Below are positions 36,519 through 44,429 of a stretch of DNA of 64,000 nt, piece by piece. Below the pieces are notes generated by a model. That model was given only the letters and a program-made list of their open reading frames with translations, was not told the DNA's origin and ran no database searches. Source of the DNA: Bacillota bacterium (GTDB lineage: Bacteria > Bacillota > Clostridia > Lachnospirales > Lachnospiraceae); contig JAEZTJ010000093.1 in the NCBI GenBank assembly GCA_023421505.1, forward strand, positions 186,001-250,000, in the 5' to 3' direction. The stretch's first letter is position 1, and each line of letters begins with the position of its first letter. Both the position numbers and the translations under genes were made by a program.

Positions 36519-37138
36519 TTTGTCTCACTCCCTATAAAAAATTATATAACTATTTTATACTATTTTATATAATAATTTATATAATTTTATATGTTTGTAG
36601 ATTTCGCTGTATATTTAATAATTAATTTGTTAATTATGCACCATATATTTTACTATTATAGTATTATATTGCCAAATATAACTATTAAAATCATTAGGTG
36701 CTTTATATTGTAATGTAAACATTTATATGAACATTTTATATTTATACATATACATTTTATAAAAGCAGCGAGTATAAGTTTACATAGCTGATATAGTATT
36801 GGCAGATAAATATTAAGTTTATTCCCTGCAACATAAAATTAATAACTTTAAGCTTTTCTTTGATGATAATAAATCTAATAAATTGTTTAAATTTGTTTAG
36901 TTTACAACTTGGTCCTTTTGTGATATAACAGAAGCTTCGATAATCGGAGATTTTCAGACAAAATTATTAATTTTCTGATCTTAACTAGAACATTTTTACA
37001 GCAATCTTAATATGATATTACAGAATAGTTGATAAAATCCCTCAATAAAACATTTCAAATGATTCCAAAACTCATCAATCAATCATCTCAATCGTTTTGC
37101 TTTTACCTATAGAACCAATATCATAAGGAGGTTATTCT
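36519..37138. other. Long AT-rich promoter region
   Basis: 620 bp between divergent lacI and the ferritin-like gene. It contains the TATGCACCATA palindrome, low-complexity A/T repeats (ACTATTTTATACTATTTTAT at ~36547), and several TATAAT-like boxes, none with a convincing -35. No coding frame of note. Confidence 0.5.
36635..36645. promoter_or_regulatory. TATGGTGCATA palindrome (site 2)
   Basis: TATGCACCATA, the reverse complement of the site at 22596, 117 bp upstream of the lacI TTG. Candidate autoregulatory operator. Confidence 0.45.
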
Positions 37139-37639
37139 ATGTTTCAATATCAGACCCCTACGAAGTTTTCCGGTTGCTTTGACAGTAAATTTTGTAACAA
37201 CGTACAAATACCAAGTCTTCCTCTTAAAGGCCCTAAAGCCTTTGATCAAATACTTCACTATATTCACAAAGCAATTGAAGATGAAGCTAACGCTGCGGAT
37301 TTTTACTGTAGATTATTAAAGGACGCTCCGAATAAGCTTCATCAGGAATTTATACAGCATGCATACCGGGATGAAACAGAGCATCTCCAGATCTTTATTA
37401 AACTTTACTGCTATTATACGGATACCGATCCAAAATATTGTGTAACTCCTATTCCGATTCCCTGTTATAAGGACGCCCTGATGCAGGCTTTGATTGGTGA
37501 ATTGGAAGCAGTAGAGTTTTATAGAAATGTCCAATTATCTACGATGGATCAGGTAATTATTGATACTTTTTACATGGTAATGGTTGATGAATTGGAGCAT
37601 GCCACGATGTTCAGTACCTTATATGGAACCTGTAAATAG
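37139..37639 (+). CDS. Ferritin-like diiron protein
   Basis: 166 aa. Four-helix ferritin-like fold with two E-(x2)-H sets: IEDEANAADFY and YRDETEHLQIF, then LIGELEAVEFYR and VDELEHATMF. These would bind a diiron site. There is a Cys-containing N-terminal extension (FSGCFDSKFC) and further Cys at ~110 and near the C-terminus. ATG at 37139 with AAGGAGG upstream. Such small ferritin-like proteins in Firmicutes are often spore- or stress-linked; no partner genes confirm that here. Confidence 0.8.
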   Translation: MFQYQTPTKFSGCFDSKFCNNVQIPSLPLKGPKAFDQILHYIHKAIEDEANAADFYCRLLKDAPNKLHQEFIQHAYRDETEHLQIFIKLYCYYTDTDPKYCVTPIPIPCYKDALMQALIGELEAVEFYRNVQLSTMDQVIIDTFYMVMVDELEHATMFSTLYGTCK

Positions 37640-37794
37640 CAAAAGGCACTCTAATCCTATTTTGTGAAATAGATTGCTTTTTCATAATTTTAAAATAGGA
37701 ATACTTTTTATCACATCATCAAATACTATTTTTAGAAGCATGCAAAGAAGTTTATGTAAGTACTCTTATATGCAAGTTACGAAAGGAGATTTTT

Positions 37795-37953
37795 ATGAAT
37801 AATACTAAGAATAGTAAAGGAACACCCTCTAAAGATACCGGTGCTAAAAACAACAATTCCGATAATGATGTTGATTACAAGAATACTACCAAAGCAGATA
37901 ACACCTGTTCAACCTCTACCTCAAATAAGTCCTCTTCAAAAGGAACAAGATAG
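37795..37953 (+). CDS. Small Ser/Thr/Asn/Lys-rich protein
   Basis: 52 aa, ATG 37795, TAG 37951-37953, RBS GAAAGGAGAT. Starts MNNTKNSKGT, centre NDVDYKNTTK, ends SNKSSSKGTR; one Cys. Highly hydrophilic, no fold predicted by eye. It resembles the 51-aa protein at 44138 in composition, RBS and the DYK motif. Family not recognised; a spore-associated role is possible but unproven. Confidence 0.55.
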   Translation: MNNTKNSKGTPSKDTGAKNNNSDNDVDYKNTTKADNTCSTSTSNKSSSKGTR

Positions 37954-38000
37954 AATAAAAAACAGTACAATAAGAAATACTCCTTAATGGAGGTGATTAT

Positions 38001-38219
38001 GTGGGACCATTAGAAATATTCCCAGGCGGTCAACCGATTCCGGTGCTACAACCGACTGGTACTTTTGCTCCGGGCATTGCTTCAGATCCGAAAGATGAAG
38101 ATGAATATCTGGCATCTCTTGATTCTGATACAAGAGATTATGTGCTTAAACATACCAGTGAAACACGCTCACAACAGGATATCGTAGATTGTATAAACAA
38201 GCTGCATAACGGACGTTGA
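38001..38219 (+). CDS. Small hypothetical protein
   Basis: 72 aa, GTG at 38001 with GGAGGTG 6 nt upstream; an ATG at 37999 is out of frame. N-terminal Pro/Gly-rich part (GPLEIFPGGQPIPVLQPTG), C-terminal acidic helix (DEDEYLASLDSDTRDYVLKH). 47 bp after the 52-aa gene on the same strand and followed by a terminator, so ferritin-like, 52-aa and this gene may form one unit. Family unknown. Confidence 0.6.
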   Translation: MGPLEIFPGGQPIPVLQPTGTFAPGIASDPKDEDEYLASLDSDTRDYVLKHTSETRSQQDIVDCINKLHNGR

Positions 38220-38252
38220 GCTGTAGTTTCTATAATAACTCTAAATATAAAT

Positions 38253-38304
38253 AATGAGCGGCTGCCTGAAAATTTTTCAACAGTACAGCCGCTCATTATT
38301 TTGT
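38253..38304. terminator. Terminator, probably bidirectional
   Basis: AATGAGCGGCTG pairs perfectly with CAGCCGCTCATT around a 21-nt loop, followed by ATTTTGTT (plus) and ATTATTTAT (minus). It separates the plus-strand small genes from the convergent minus-strand block. Confidence 0.8.
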
Positions 38305-38352
38305 TAGATACGCCTATTGGCTTTGAACTTCAATTTTATCACATTACCTTAA

Positions 38353-38502
38353 TTAGTACGTCTCCACACCGCTCATTCCCATGATATCTCCTAGCACACC
38401 ACTTTCTAAGCAGATTTTTTCTGTTTCGAATATTGTAATCTCCAATTCCGGCTTTTGATATGTCTTTTTAATATTTTGATCCTCCAAACTCTTTATTACC
38501 AC
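38353..38502 (-). CDS. 49-aa peptide with KPELEI motif
   Basis: GTG at 38502, TAA at 38355-38353. GAGGGGG lies 9 nt before the GTG. Start MVIKSLEDQN, then KKTYQKPELEITIFETEKIC and a Gly/Met/Ser-rich tail (LESGVLGDIMGMSGVETY). The Y-x-KP-x-(L/I)-E-(I/V) followed by FE leader motif resembles short peptides widespread in Lachnospiraceae, some of which are suspected RiPP-like precursors. It begins 21 bp after the stop of the 976-aa secreted protein on the same strand. No modification enzyme is adjacent. Overlapping 13-codon ATG frame rejected. Confidence 0.5.
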   Translation of the reverse strand: MVIKSLEDQNIKKTYQKPELEITIFETEKICLESGVLGDIMGMSGVETY

Positions 38503-38523
38503 TATTCATTTCCCCCTCAAGAA

Positions 38524-41454
38524 TTATGATATCGCTTTACTTTCAGTATTCGAACTGTAGACTATATGAATTTCATTGGTAGTAGAATTTAAGTAAATCA
38601 TATATGCCCGCGCATAATAGGTTGTACCGGCAGTTAAACCATTTTTTCTTACGAAAAACTGATTTGTAAAGGCACCTTTCATTTTCGCTATACTAATCCC
38701 TGCGGTATCTAAAGTTAATTCATCACTTAAGCCTGCGGTACCATTTTTTAATAAAAATCCGCATTCTATTAATGTACAGCCGGATGGAACGTTATCCCTG
38801 CTCGCTATGAATAAGACCGATTGATTATCAATGCCTAGTATCGACGTTGGAAACAACGCAACAAGAGGTTTCTCTGGTGAAGAAGCAGAGGCATCTTCAT
38901 ATACGGCTGTTAATGTCATTTCTTCCATAATAGTAAAGAATAATAAGCTAGGATTTCGACTGATGATCATACCATTCAAGCTCCAATATGCAAATTTCTG
39001 ACCATCGGGTGGATTATCTGCTTTCAAAGATATACGCGTATCATATTTAAAATCCCCGCTGCTTGTTCCCGAATCTTCTATTTTTCCATTCATTACATTT
39101 AAATGATAGGTAGCAGGAAGTCTTGTAAACTGTGCCGTAAGGACTGTATTTGCAGTAATATTCTTTAAGCTCTTATCCCAGCCGATGAATTCATATCCAA
39201 TGATATATGGGTTAGCTGGTGCTACTGCATTTTCACCATTTTTTACAGACTGACAATCTATTAATTTGCCAAGTGGATCTATAATTAAAACCTGATAACT
39301 TCCTTCTACCGAAGGCCGGAATACAGCTCTCACATTAGTATCCGTCCCTGCAATAAAAGAATAGCTTGCTTTAATAGAAAGAATACTATTCGAATTAACA
39401 TCAACCCAATAGGCGAAATTGTACCCAGAATCCGCTACAGCCGTAAGTGTAATTATGCTTCCCATCGGAAATTCTGATTGATAAGGAATAGAAACGGACT
39501 CACCAGAAGTGAATATAGCTCCTAAACCTGATCTTGTTATCATAACTTTGTTGGCCTTTGCCTTAATTGTAACACCTGTATCCGAGGTAAGAGTGCCGCC
39601 TCCGGTGGAGTCTAAGTATTCCACCGCGGTACAGGAAACCGTTATATTCTTACGATCGTTTGTTGAATAGTTAGTTGAATTTCCGGAAAGTGTAATATGA
39701 ACTGTTGTCTCATTCACTTTTGCTACTGCACCCTTTGTAACCCCTGTCGGCAGATTCGCTACAGTCCAGTTATCTGCATTCAATGTATCTGCAAAGGTTC
39801 CTCCGGTGAGAGTAACTGTAATTATCTCTCCATTCTCTGCGCCTGAAATAATACCGTCATCTGTAATTGCTAATAATTCGGCATCCTTATTCGCAGTAAT
39901 CGTCAGGGTATCAGACAGGGCTTCTCCTGTCGATATTTCATTACCTGCGACTGTGATACCCAGATTATGAATATCCTCATCAAAATCCTTACCGTTATAT
40001 GATAAATTAACAGTGCAGACACCACTTACATCAGTAACACTTTCTATTGATAATCCGGAAGGAGCATTACTTAAGGTGAAATTACTGATATCATAGCTTG
40101 AATCAAGAAAACTTGTCCCAAATACCGATAGACTTATGCTTGCATCCATTAATGTAGCTTCCGTTAAACCACTTGCTGATGCTACTATATGGGGAAGAGT
40201 TACACTTCTGCTTTTCGTAGTGTAGCCGCTAGCGGAGGCCCCCTCCAGCCAGGAAGAAACTAATGTATGCTTGAATACTTCTATCGTAGGTGGATTGGTA
40301 TAATTATCAATTGTTGTTATGCTGATATAGTCATTAGAACCATCATACAGATTAGTTAATGAAGAACCATCATATTTTGATACATAGGTCATGCTGGGTG
40401 AACCTTTTAAGTATACTATATATAGTCTGTTATTGTAGGTAACAACATCATATTTTCCGGCCATAACACCGCTAGTTGTTAAGTCTTCGACCGCGCTCCA
40501 GCTACCGGTTACAGAATTGTAGCTCCTTGTCCTGACTACTATAGCTTCAGTCCACGTAGCATATAAGGTACCCTTCAGGATAAAGAATTTAGGTGTATTT
40601 GCCGCACTAGTAGGCGTTCTATTCAATCCTGTTTCTGCGTCTCCACTGACAGAATTCCAACTATAAGCACCAGAAGCATTATCTATCATACAGCTTTTGA
40701 CCATAATTTGTTTTTTATTGCTTGAATTTGTTTCCTCCCAGGCAGCATACAGCGAGCCATTGTACGAGATCAGGGAGGGATTTACTGCCGAATGAGCGGA
40801 GGATTGGTTAAGCCCTGATTCACTTCCATTATCCACTGATCTCCACGTATTAGTACTATCACTATACTCCTTTACATGAATTTGATATGGTATACCGGTA
40901 TACCCTTCATCCCAGGCTGCATATAGACGATCTCCATGCACCGATAGATAGATACTTCCGGTATTCCAAGACGAGCTATAGCTTATTCCCGATACTCCTC
41001 CTTCATCAACGCGTGTCCACGATGAACCGCCATTATATTTCATCATATAACAACCATATCTGGAATCCGTTGCATTTACATATTGTTCCCTCCATGCACA
41101 ATACAAGCTGCCATGATAAATAACCAAAAATGGATCAGATGCATTATAATTGGATATATTTAAGCCTCCTCCGTCAATCAATTGCCACGTTGTACCATTA
41201 TATTTTTTTATTCTTATTACCGTACGCGTACCTTTTAATTCAGCATAGGCAGCATACAGATTGTTATCATCTGCTTCAAAGGACGGCTGTATCTTACTCA
41301 GATTGGTTGAAGTTATGGAACTATCATTCATAACTGTAACCTCTGACCAGTCAACCGACAGATTAGAAGATGCTTCTGCCAGTACCGGAGGTAAACAGCA
41401 AAAGCCCGCCACACAAATAATTGCTAATAATAAGCTTTTTATTACCTTATTCAA
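38524..41454 (-). CDS. Large secreted propeller/InlB-repeat protein
   Basis: 976 aa. Signal peptide (~1-27, ending VLAEASS). Residues ~35-420 hold six or seven ~55-aa blades with a YNGSLYAAWEE-type core (HGSLYCAWRE, HGDRLYAAWDE, KGTLYATWTE), predicted to be a beta-propeller. Residues ~440-640 are Ig-like repeats (SYDISNFTLSNAPSGL; NWTVANLPTGV). Residues ~650-870 are Listeria-Bacteroides/InlB_B-type repeats (GYNFAYWVD, GYEFIGWD, KFAYWSLNG). A fibronectin-like end (AGTTYYARAY) closes it. No LPXTG or membrane anchor, so it is secreted or loosely attached. It is probably adhesive or glycan-binding. ATG at 41454. Confidence 0.82.
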   Translation of the reverse strand: MNKVIKSLLLAIICVAGFCCLPPVLAEASSNLSVDWSEVTVMNDSSITSTNLSKIQPSFEADDNNLYAAYAELKGTRTVIRIKKYNGTTWQLIDGGGLNISNYNASDPFLVIYHGSLYCAWREQYVNATDSRYGCYMMKYNGGSSWTRVDEGGVSGISYSSSWNTGSIYLSVHGDRLYAAWDEGYTGIPYQIHVKEYSDSTNTWRSVDNGSESGLNQSSAHSAVNPSLISYNGSLYAAWEETNSSNKKQIMVKSCMIDNASGAYSWNSVSGDAETGLNRTPTSAANTPKFFILKGTLYATWTEAIVVRTRSYNSVTGSWSAVEDLTTSGVMAGKYDVVTYNNRLYIVYLKGSPSMTYVSKYDGSSLTNLYDGSNDYISITTIDNYTNPPTIEVFKHTLVSSWLEGASASGYTTKSRSVTLPHIVASASGLTEATLMDASISLSVFGTSFLDSSYDISNFTLSNAPSGLSIESVTDVSGVCTVNLSYNGKDFDEDIHNLGITVAGNEISTGEALSDTLTITANKDAELLAITDDGIISGAENGEIITVTLTGGTFADTLNADNWTVANLPTGVTKGAVAKVNETTVHITLSGNSTNYSTNDRKNITVSCTAVEYLDSTGGGTLTSDTGVTIKAKANKVMITRSGLGAIFTSGESVSIPYQSEFPMGSIITLTAVADSGYNFAYWVDVNSNSILSIKASYSFIAGTDTNVRAVFRPSVEGSYQVLIIDPLGKLIDCQSVKNGENAVAPANPYIIGYEFIGWDKSLKNITANTVLTAQFTRLPATYHLNVMNGKIEDSGTSSGDFKYDTRISLKADNPPDGQKFAYWSLNGMIISRNPSLLFFTIMEEMTLTAVYEDASASSPEKPLVALFPTSILGIDNQSVLFIASRDNVPSGCTLIECGFLLKNGTAGLSDELTLDTAGISIAKMKGAFTNQFFVRKNGLTAGTTYYARAYMIYLNSTTNEIHIVYSSNTESKAIS

Positions 41455-41589
41455 TTAATGTCACCTCAGTTTCATAATATTAAACATGAAAAAATTTATG
41501 TACTATAATATATTAGTGCAAGTACAACCGGTATGTTAAACTTTTACCGGTTGTACTTCTACCTTTTACATATGTATTAATTAACTATT

Positions 41590-42576
41590 TCATTGCAATT
41601 CTATCTGATAAGTGATTTTCGGAGAAGTATTTTCAACATATAGTGAAATCACCATACCGTCAGTACCCGTATTGATTTTATTAGAAGTCTGACCACTTAT
41701 AACCGTCATATTATTTACACTTACAAGAGCATTGGCAGTCTGAGCATAAGGAGTTACAGTAACAGCAGTAACACCTTCATTCAAATAAGCAAGATAGGAG
41801 GTTACATCCGGACTAAACATCTCTGACAATATAGCACCGTTTACAATAACGTTCTCCAGATACGGAGATGCATTCTTAGTTACACTGATTGTATAGGTTT
41901 CATTCAGTGTCGTATTAGGAATTGCTACAACAACTGAAATGTTTGTTGTACCCTCATACAGTGTTATGTTCTGTGACCGAGTAGCATTTGTTACCGTTGT
42001 GCCATTCACTGTTATCGTTGCATTCGATGCAGTTGTCGTAGGAATAACATATAGCTCTGTTACCTCCTGCGCAACATTAACAGTATAATTAAAGTTCTGC
42101 TTATAAAATACAGGGCTTAATGTTCCGGCGGATACTACCAGATTACTTAGATAAGGTGGGTTACCATACTCCTCCAATTCCATATCTAAAATAGAAGCCA
42201 CCCCACTATTTACCCCAAGTCCATTTGTTATATATGTTCTAAAATAACGAGACCTTGTCGGATTAAGCGGTATCTGCGTGGTGCTGCTTGTATTACCTGT
42301 TATCACACTGATATCAGACCATTGATTCATATCATTACTTGCTTGCAGCTTATAATCCTTCATTATATTATTATCCCAACCGGATATCACTGCTTCATTT
42401 TTCACTGTCCACTTATTAATCCAGTACGGATATCCCAGATCAACACAAAGCCATCCGGGTACTGTTCCTACCCAGCGGTCAATTGCCGAAGCCACTCCAG
42501 TAAATGCCTTGGCGGGAGTAAAAGGAGCTACCGACATATTTGAACTAGCTTTTTTATTCAAAGCGACATTACCCAA
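41590..42576 (-). CDS. Discoidin (F5/8C) and cadherin-like sandwich protein
   Basis: 328 aa. N-terminal F5/8 type C carbohydrate-binding-like domain (NVALNKKASSN, WLCVDLGYPYWINKW, YKLQASNDMNQW) to ~145, then two cadherin-like beta-sandwich repeats (YLSNLVVSAGTLSPVF; YLENVIVNGAILSEMF). No signal peptide, although all domains are of extracellular type. TTG at 42576 is chosen because GAGGAAG precedes it at normal spacing; the in-frame ATG 24 nt upstream has no RBS. Between the tail-collar genes and the large secreted protein. Confidence 0.8.
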   Translation of the reverse strand: MGNVALNKKASSNMSVAPFTPAKAFTGVASAIDRWVGTVPGWLCVDLGYPYWINKWTVKNEAVISGWDNNIMKDYKLQASNDMNQWSDISVITGNTSSTTQIPLNPTRSRYFRTYITNGLGVNSGVASILDMELEEYGNPPYLSNLVVSAGTLSPVFYKQNFNYTVNVAQEVTELYVIPTTTASNATITVNGTTVTNATRSQNITLYEGTTNISVVVAIPNTTLNETYTISVTKNASPYLENVIVNGAILSEMFSPDVTSYLAYLNEGVTAVTVTPYAQTANALVSVNNMTVISGQTSNKINTGTDGMVISLYVENTSPKITYQIELQ

Positions 42577-42706
42577 TATTACACTTCCTCTCTGTATCAT
42601 TTTTAAGGCAGATGCAAAACTAATTGCAATTGCCTGTCATTTAATTCACGTAACTATAAACTCATTATAAAACTATATAGCTTTTTAAATCTCTATGTAG
42701 CTTCTC

Positions 42707-42949
42707 CTATGGTCTTGATGGATAAAGACCCTCAACTGCTATATAATATTGCATACCAGGATCAGGCGCTGCACCCATTAAATCAGGTAGTTTAAAGATT
42801 TGCTGACCATCACCACCAAATTTAAAGCCTATTAACGAAAATAAGGCCGAATTTTGATATACTATTAATTCGGCTCCGTTACACAGTGACCAGCCCCTCG
42901 GTGCATAATTATACGGAAATGCTTGAATCATACCTATAAAGGGATCCAA
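42707..42949 (-). CDS. Tail-collar domain protein, third of three
   Basis: 80 aa phage tail collar / microcystin-dependent-protein type domain: LDPFIGMIQAFPYNYAP, GWSLCNGAELI, FSLIGFKFGGDG, LPDLMG, YYIAVEGLYP. TTG at 42949 with AGAAGGTGAG upstream, and aligned to the paralogues. The longer ATG-initiated frame overlaps the preceding gene and is rejected. It has no signal peptide. Confidence 0.8.
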   Translation of the reverse strand: MDPFIGMIQAFPYNYAPRGWSLCNGAELIVYQNSALFSLIGFKFGGDGQQIFKLPDLMGAAPDPGMQYYIAVEGLYPSRP

Positions 42950-43005
42950 AATCTCACCTTCTTTCATTTTTATCAGAATTGGGATTCCAATTCTTAATTT
43001 TCTAA

Positions 43006-43263
43006 TTAATCTTGAGTAGGGTATATTCCTTGGGTTGCAATATAATAGCACATACAATCAGAATCAACATTAAGGGGTCTGCTGCCGTTTAATTTTGGCA
43101 GAGCAAAGGTAGTTGAGCCATTACCCCCAAATTTATAACCAATCAAACTAAATAAAGCCTGATTATTCGTAATGCTTAACATAGCCCCATCGCACAATTG
43201 ATAACCCATAGGTGCATATCCAAAAGCAAATAGTTGTATTTGACCAATATATGGTGTAAGCAA
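43006..43263 (-). CDS. Tail-collar domain protein, second of three
   Basis: 85 aa, same domain: PYIGQIQLFAFGYAPMG, YQLCDGAMLS, FSLIGYKFGGNG, LPKLNGSRP, YYIATQGIYP. TTG start at 43263; RBS AAGAAGG somewhat distant, with TGGAAG nearer. 37 bp after the first copy. Sequence divergence between copies is substantial, so the triplication is old. Confidence 0.8.
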   Translation of the reverse strand: MLTPYIGQIQLFAFGYAPMGYQLCDGAMLSITNNQALFSLIGYKFGGNGSTTFALPKLNGSRPLNVDSDCMCYYIATQGIYPTQD

Positions 43264-43300
43264 TTTTCTTCCAACCTTCTTTCCTTTAAATTAATGATTA

Positions 43301-43546
43301 TCACTGGTGCACTGGCCAATAACCTTCAACCGCAATAAAATAGTTCATATAGGGATGCGGTTCCGTACCCTGCAGATTAGGCAGCATATAATTATTAATT
43401 CCATCTCCGCCATACGTACCTTTAATTAAGCTATATAAATTCGGGTATTGGTTTGCATTTAACAAAGCCCCATTACATAGCGCCCAGCCATACGGTGCAA
43501 AATCATACGGAAACAGTGCGATTGTTCCTAGCATAATTTCATCCAT
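43301..43546 (-). CDS. Tail-collar domain protein, first of three
   Basis: 81 aa. LGTIALFPYDFAPYGW, ALCNGALLNANQ, YSLIKGTYGGDG, LPNLQGTEP, YFIAVEGYWP. In phages this domain sits at the tail fibre base; free-standing short versions in bacteria have no assigned function. ATG at 43546 with AAGGAGG upstream. First gene of the minus-strand block that continues to 38353. No other phage structural genes are nearby. Confidence 0.82.
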   Translation of the reverse strand: MDEIMLGTIALFPYDFAPYGWALCNGALLNANQYPNLYSLIKGTYGGDGINNYMLPNLQGTEPHPYMNYFIAVEGYWPVHQ

Positions 43547-44137
43547 TCTGTATACCTCCTTCCTCGTTTTATTAATTATGTAATAATAGATCGACTTTCC
43601 TTTGTAAACTTACTGATTATGGTTTATCAAATATCTTTGAATTGTGTTGTTCTTCGTACTTAATAATAAGCCCTGTGAAAAGTCTCCTCACAGGGCATGG
43701 TATAATAGCATATAATGTATATACACAAAATTATAACACCCGGCTTCTGTATGGAAAATGCGTTATACCGTTAAAATAATAGGTCAAACTATTAATGTAA
43801 TATCCGGGTGAGATTTATTGTTTATATATAATATCATAGCAAAATAGTATCACCATAATTTGTTTTAACATAACACATATTACCAAATAAGTCAATCCAT
43901 GGAAGTACTACTGGTATATATTTCCCAGTACTTCATTCACACATATTAAATTTGTTTCAAAATCTGATACTTAATTTACAACAATTAATAATCTTCGTTA
44001 ACATCCAATTATCTTATTAAGGGATCAAATCTACTAACATTCTTTTCAAGTATCTTATTCACATCCTCGTCGAATTATGGATAATCATCATTTTTTTTGC
44101 TAACACTAATATAAGCATAGGAAAGGAGCATAAAATT
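43547..44137. other. 591-bp intergenic region with hairpins
   Basis: It contains GCCCTGTGA/TCACAGGGC (43670-43696), the three-way-junction candidate (43737-43810), and TATAAT-like boxes on both strands. The remainder to 44137 is AT-rich with no clear gene. The hairpin at 43670 would lie near the 5' end of the tail-collar transcript. Confidence 0.5.
43737..43810. promoter_or_regulatory. Candidate structured RNA or cruciform
   Basis: Outer stem CACCCGG/CCGGGTG encloses GTAT(12 nt)ATAC and AATAG(6 nt)CTATT, a possible three-way junction of 74 nt. It fits no riboswitch consensus that I know. Either strand could be transcribed. Confidence 0.4.
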
Positions 44138-44293
44138 ATGGATAGCAGTAAAAACACATCCTCGAAAAAGCAGGGAAAGAGTAGCGTAACTGACAATACC
44201 TCCGACTATAAATATAGTCCAAGGGTTGAAAATCCCAATCCAAAAGCAGCAAAAAACAAAGCACCATCAGCAGGTAATATAAGAGGCATCTAA
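44138..44293 (+). CDS. Small Ser/Lys/Asn-rich protein
   Basis: 51 aa, ATG 44138, TAA 44291-44293, RBS GAAAGGAG. Starts MDSSKNTSSKKQGKSS, centre NTSDYKYSPRVENPN, ends KAPSAGNIRGI. Hydrophilic and basic. It is similar in style to the 52-aa protein at 37795, and the two flank the tail-collar/adhesin block. Family unknown. Confidence 0.55.
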   Translation: MDSSKNTSSKKQGKSSVTDNTSDYKYSPRVENPNPKAAKNKAPSAGNIRGI

Positions 44294-44373
44294 CTAACAA
44301 AGTGATGCAAAATATGGTTTGGCGAGCAACTGTTATGAAGTCGTTGGTACAGCGAAGGTTATCCCATATGAAA

Positions 44374-44418
44374 GGACGTGCTGCAACTAACTATATAAAG
44401 TCTCTTTGCAGCACGTCC
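44374..44418. terminator. Terminator between small gene and ABC exporter
   Basis: GGACGTGCTGCAA pairs perfectly with TTGCAGCACGTCC around a 19-nt loop. Short T-runs only, but the stem is strong and lies between convergent genes. Confidence 0.65.
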
Positions 44419-44429
44419 ATCTATTTGGA

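Noticed and set aside
36664..36735. CcpA cre sites upstream of lacI
   Set aside because: Only partial matches such as TGTAAACATTTATA were seen; too weak to call.
38524..41454. LPXTG-anchored surface protein
   Set aside because: The C-terminus ends in a fibronectin-like domain with no sorting motif or hydrophobic tail.
42950..43057. Longer start for the third tail-collar gene
   Set aside because: The extension overlaps the preceding gene, has no RBS and has no match in the two paralogues.
42707..43546. Prophage
   Set aside because: Three tail-collar domains alone do not make a prophage; no capsid, portal, terminase, holin or integrase genes lie within 10 kb on either side.
43737..43810. c-di-GMP or purine riboswitch
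   Set aside because: A three-way junction is possible, but none of the conserved loop bases of those classes are visible.
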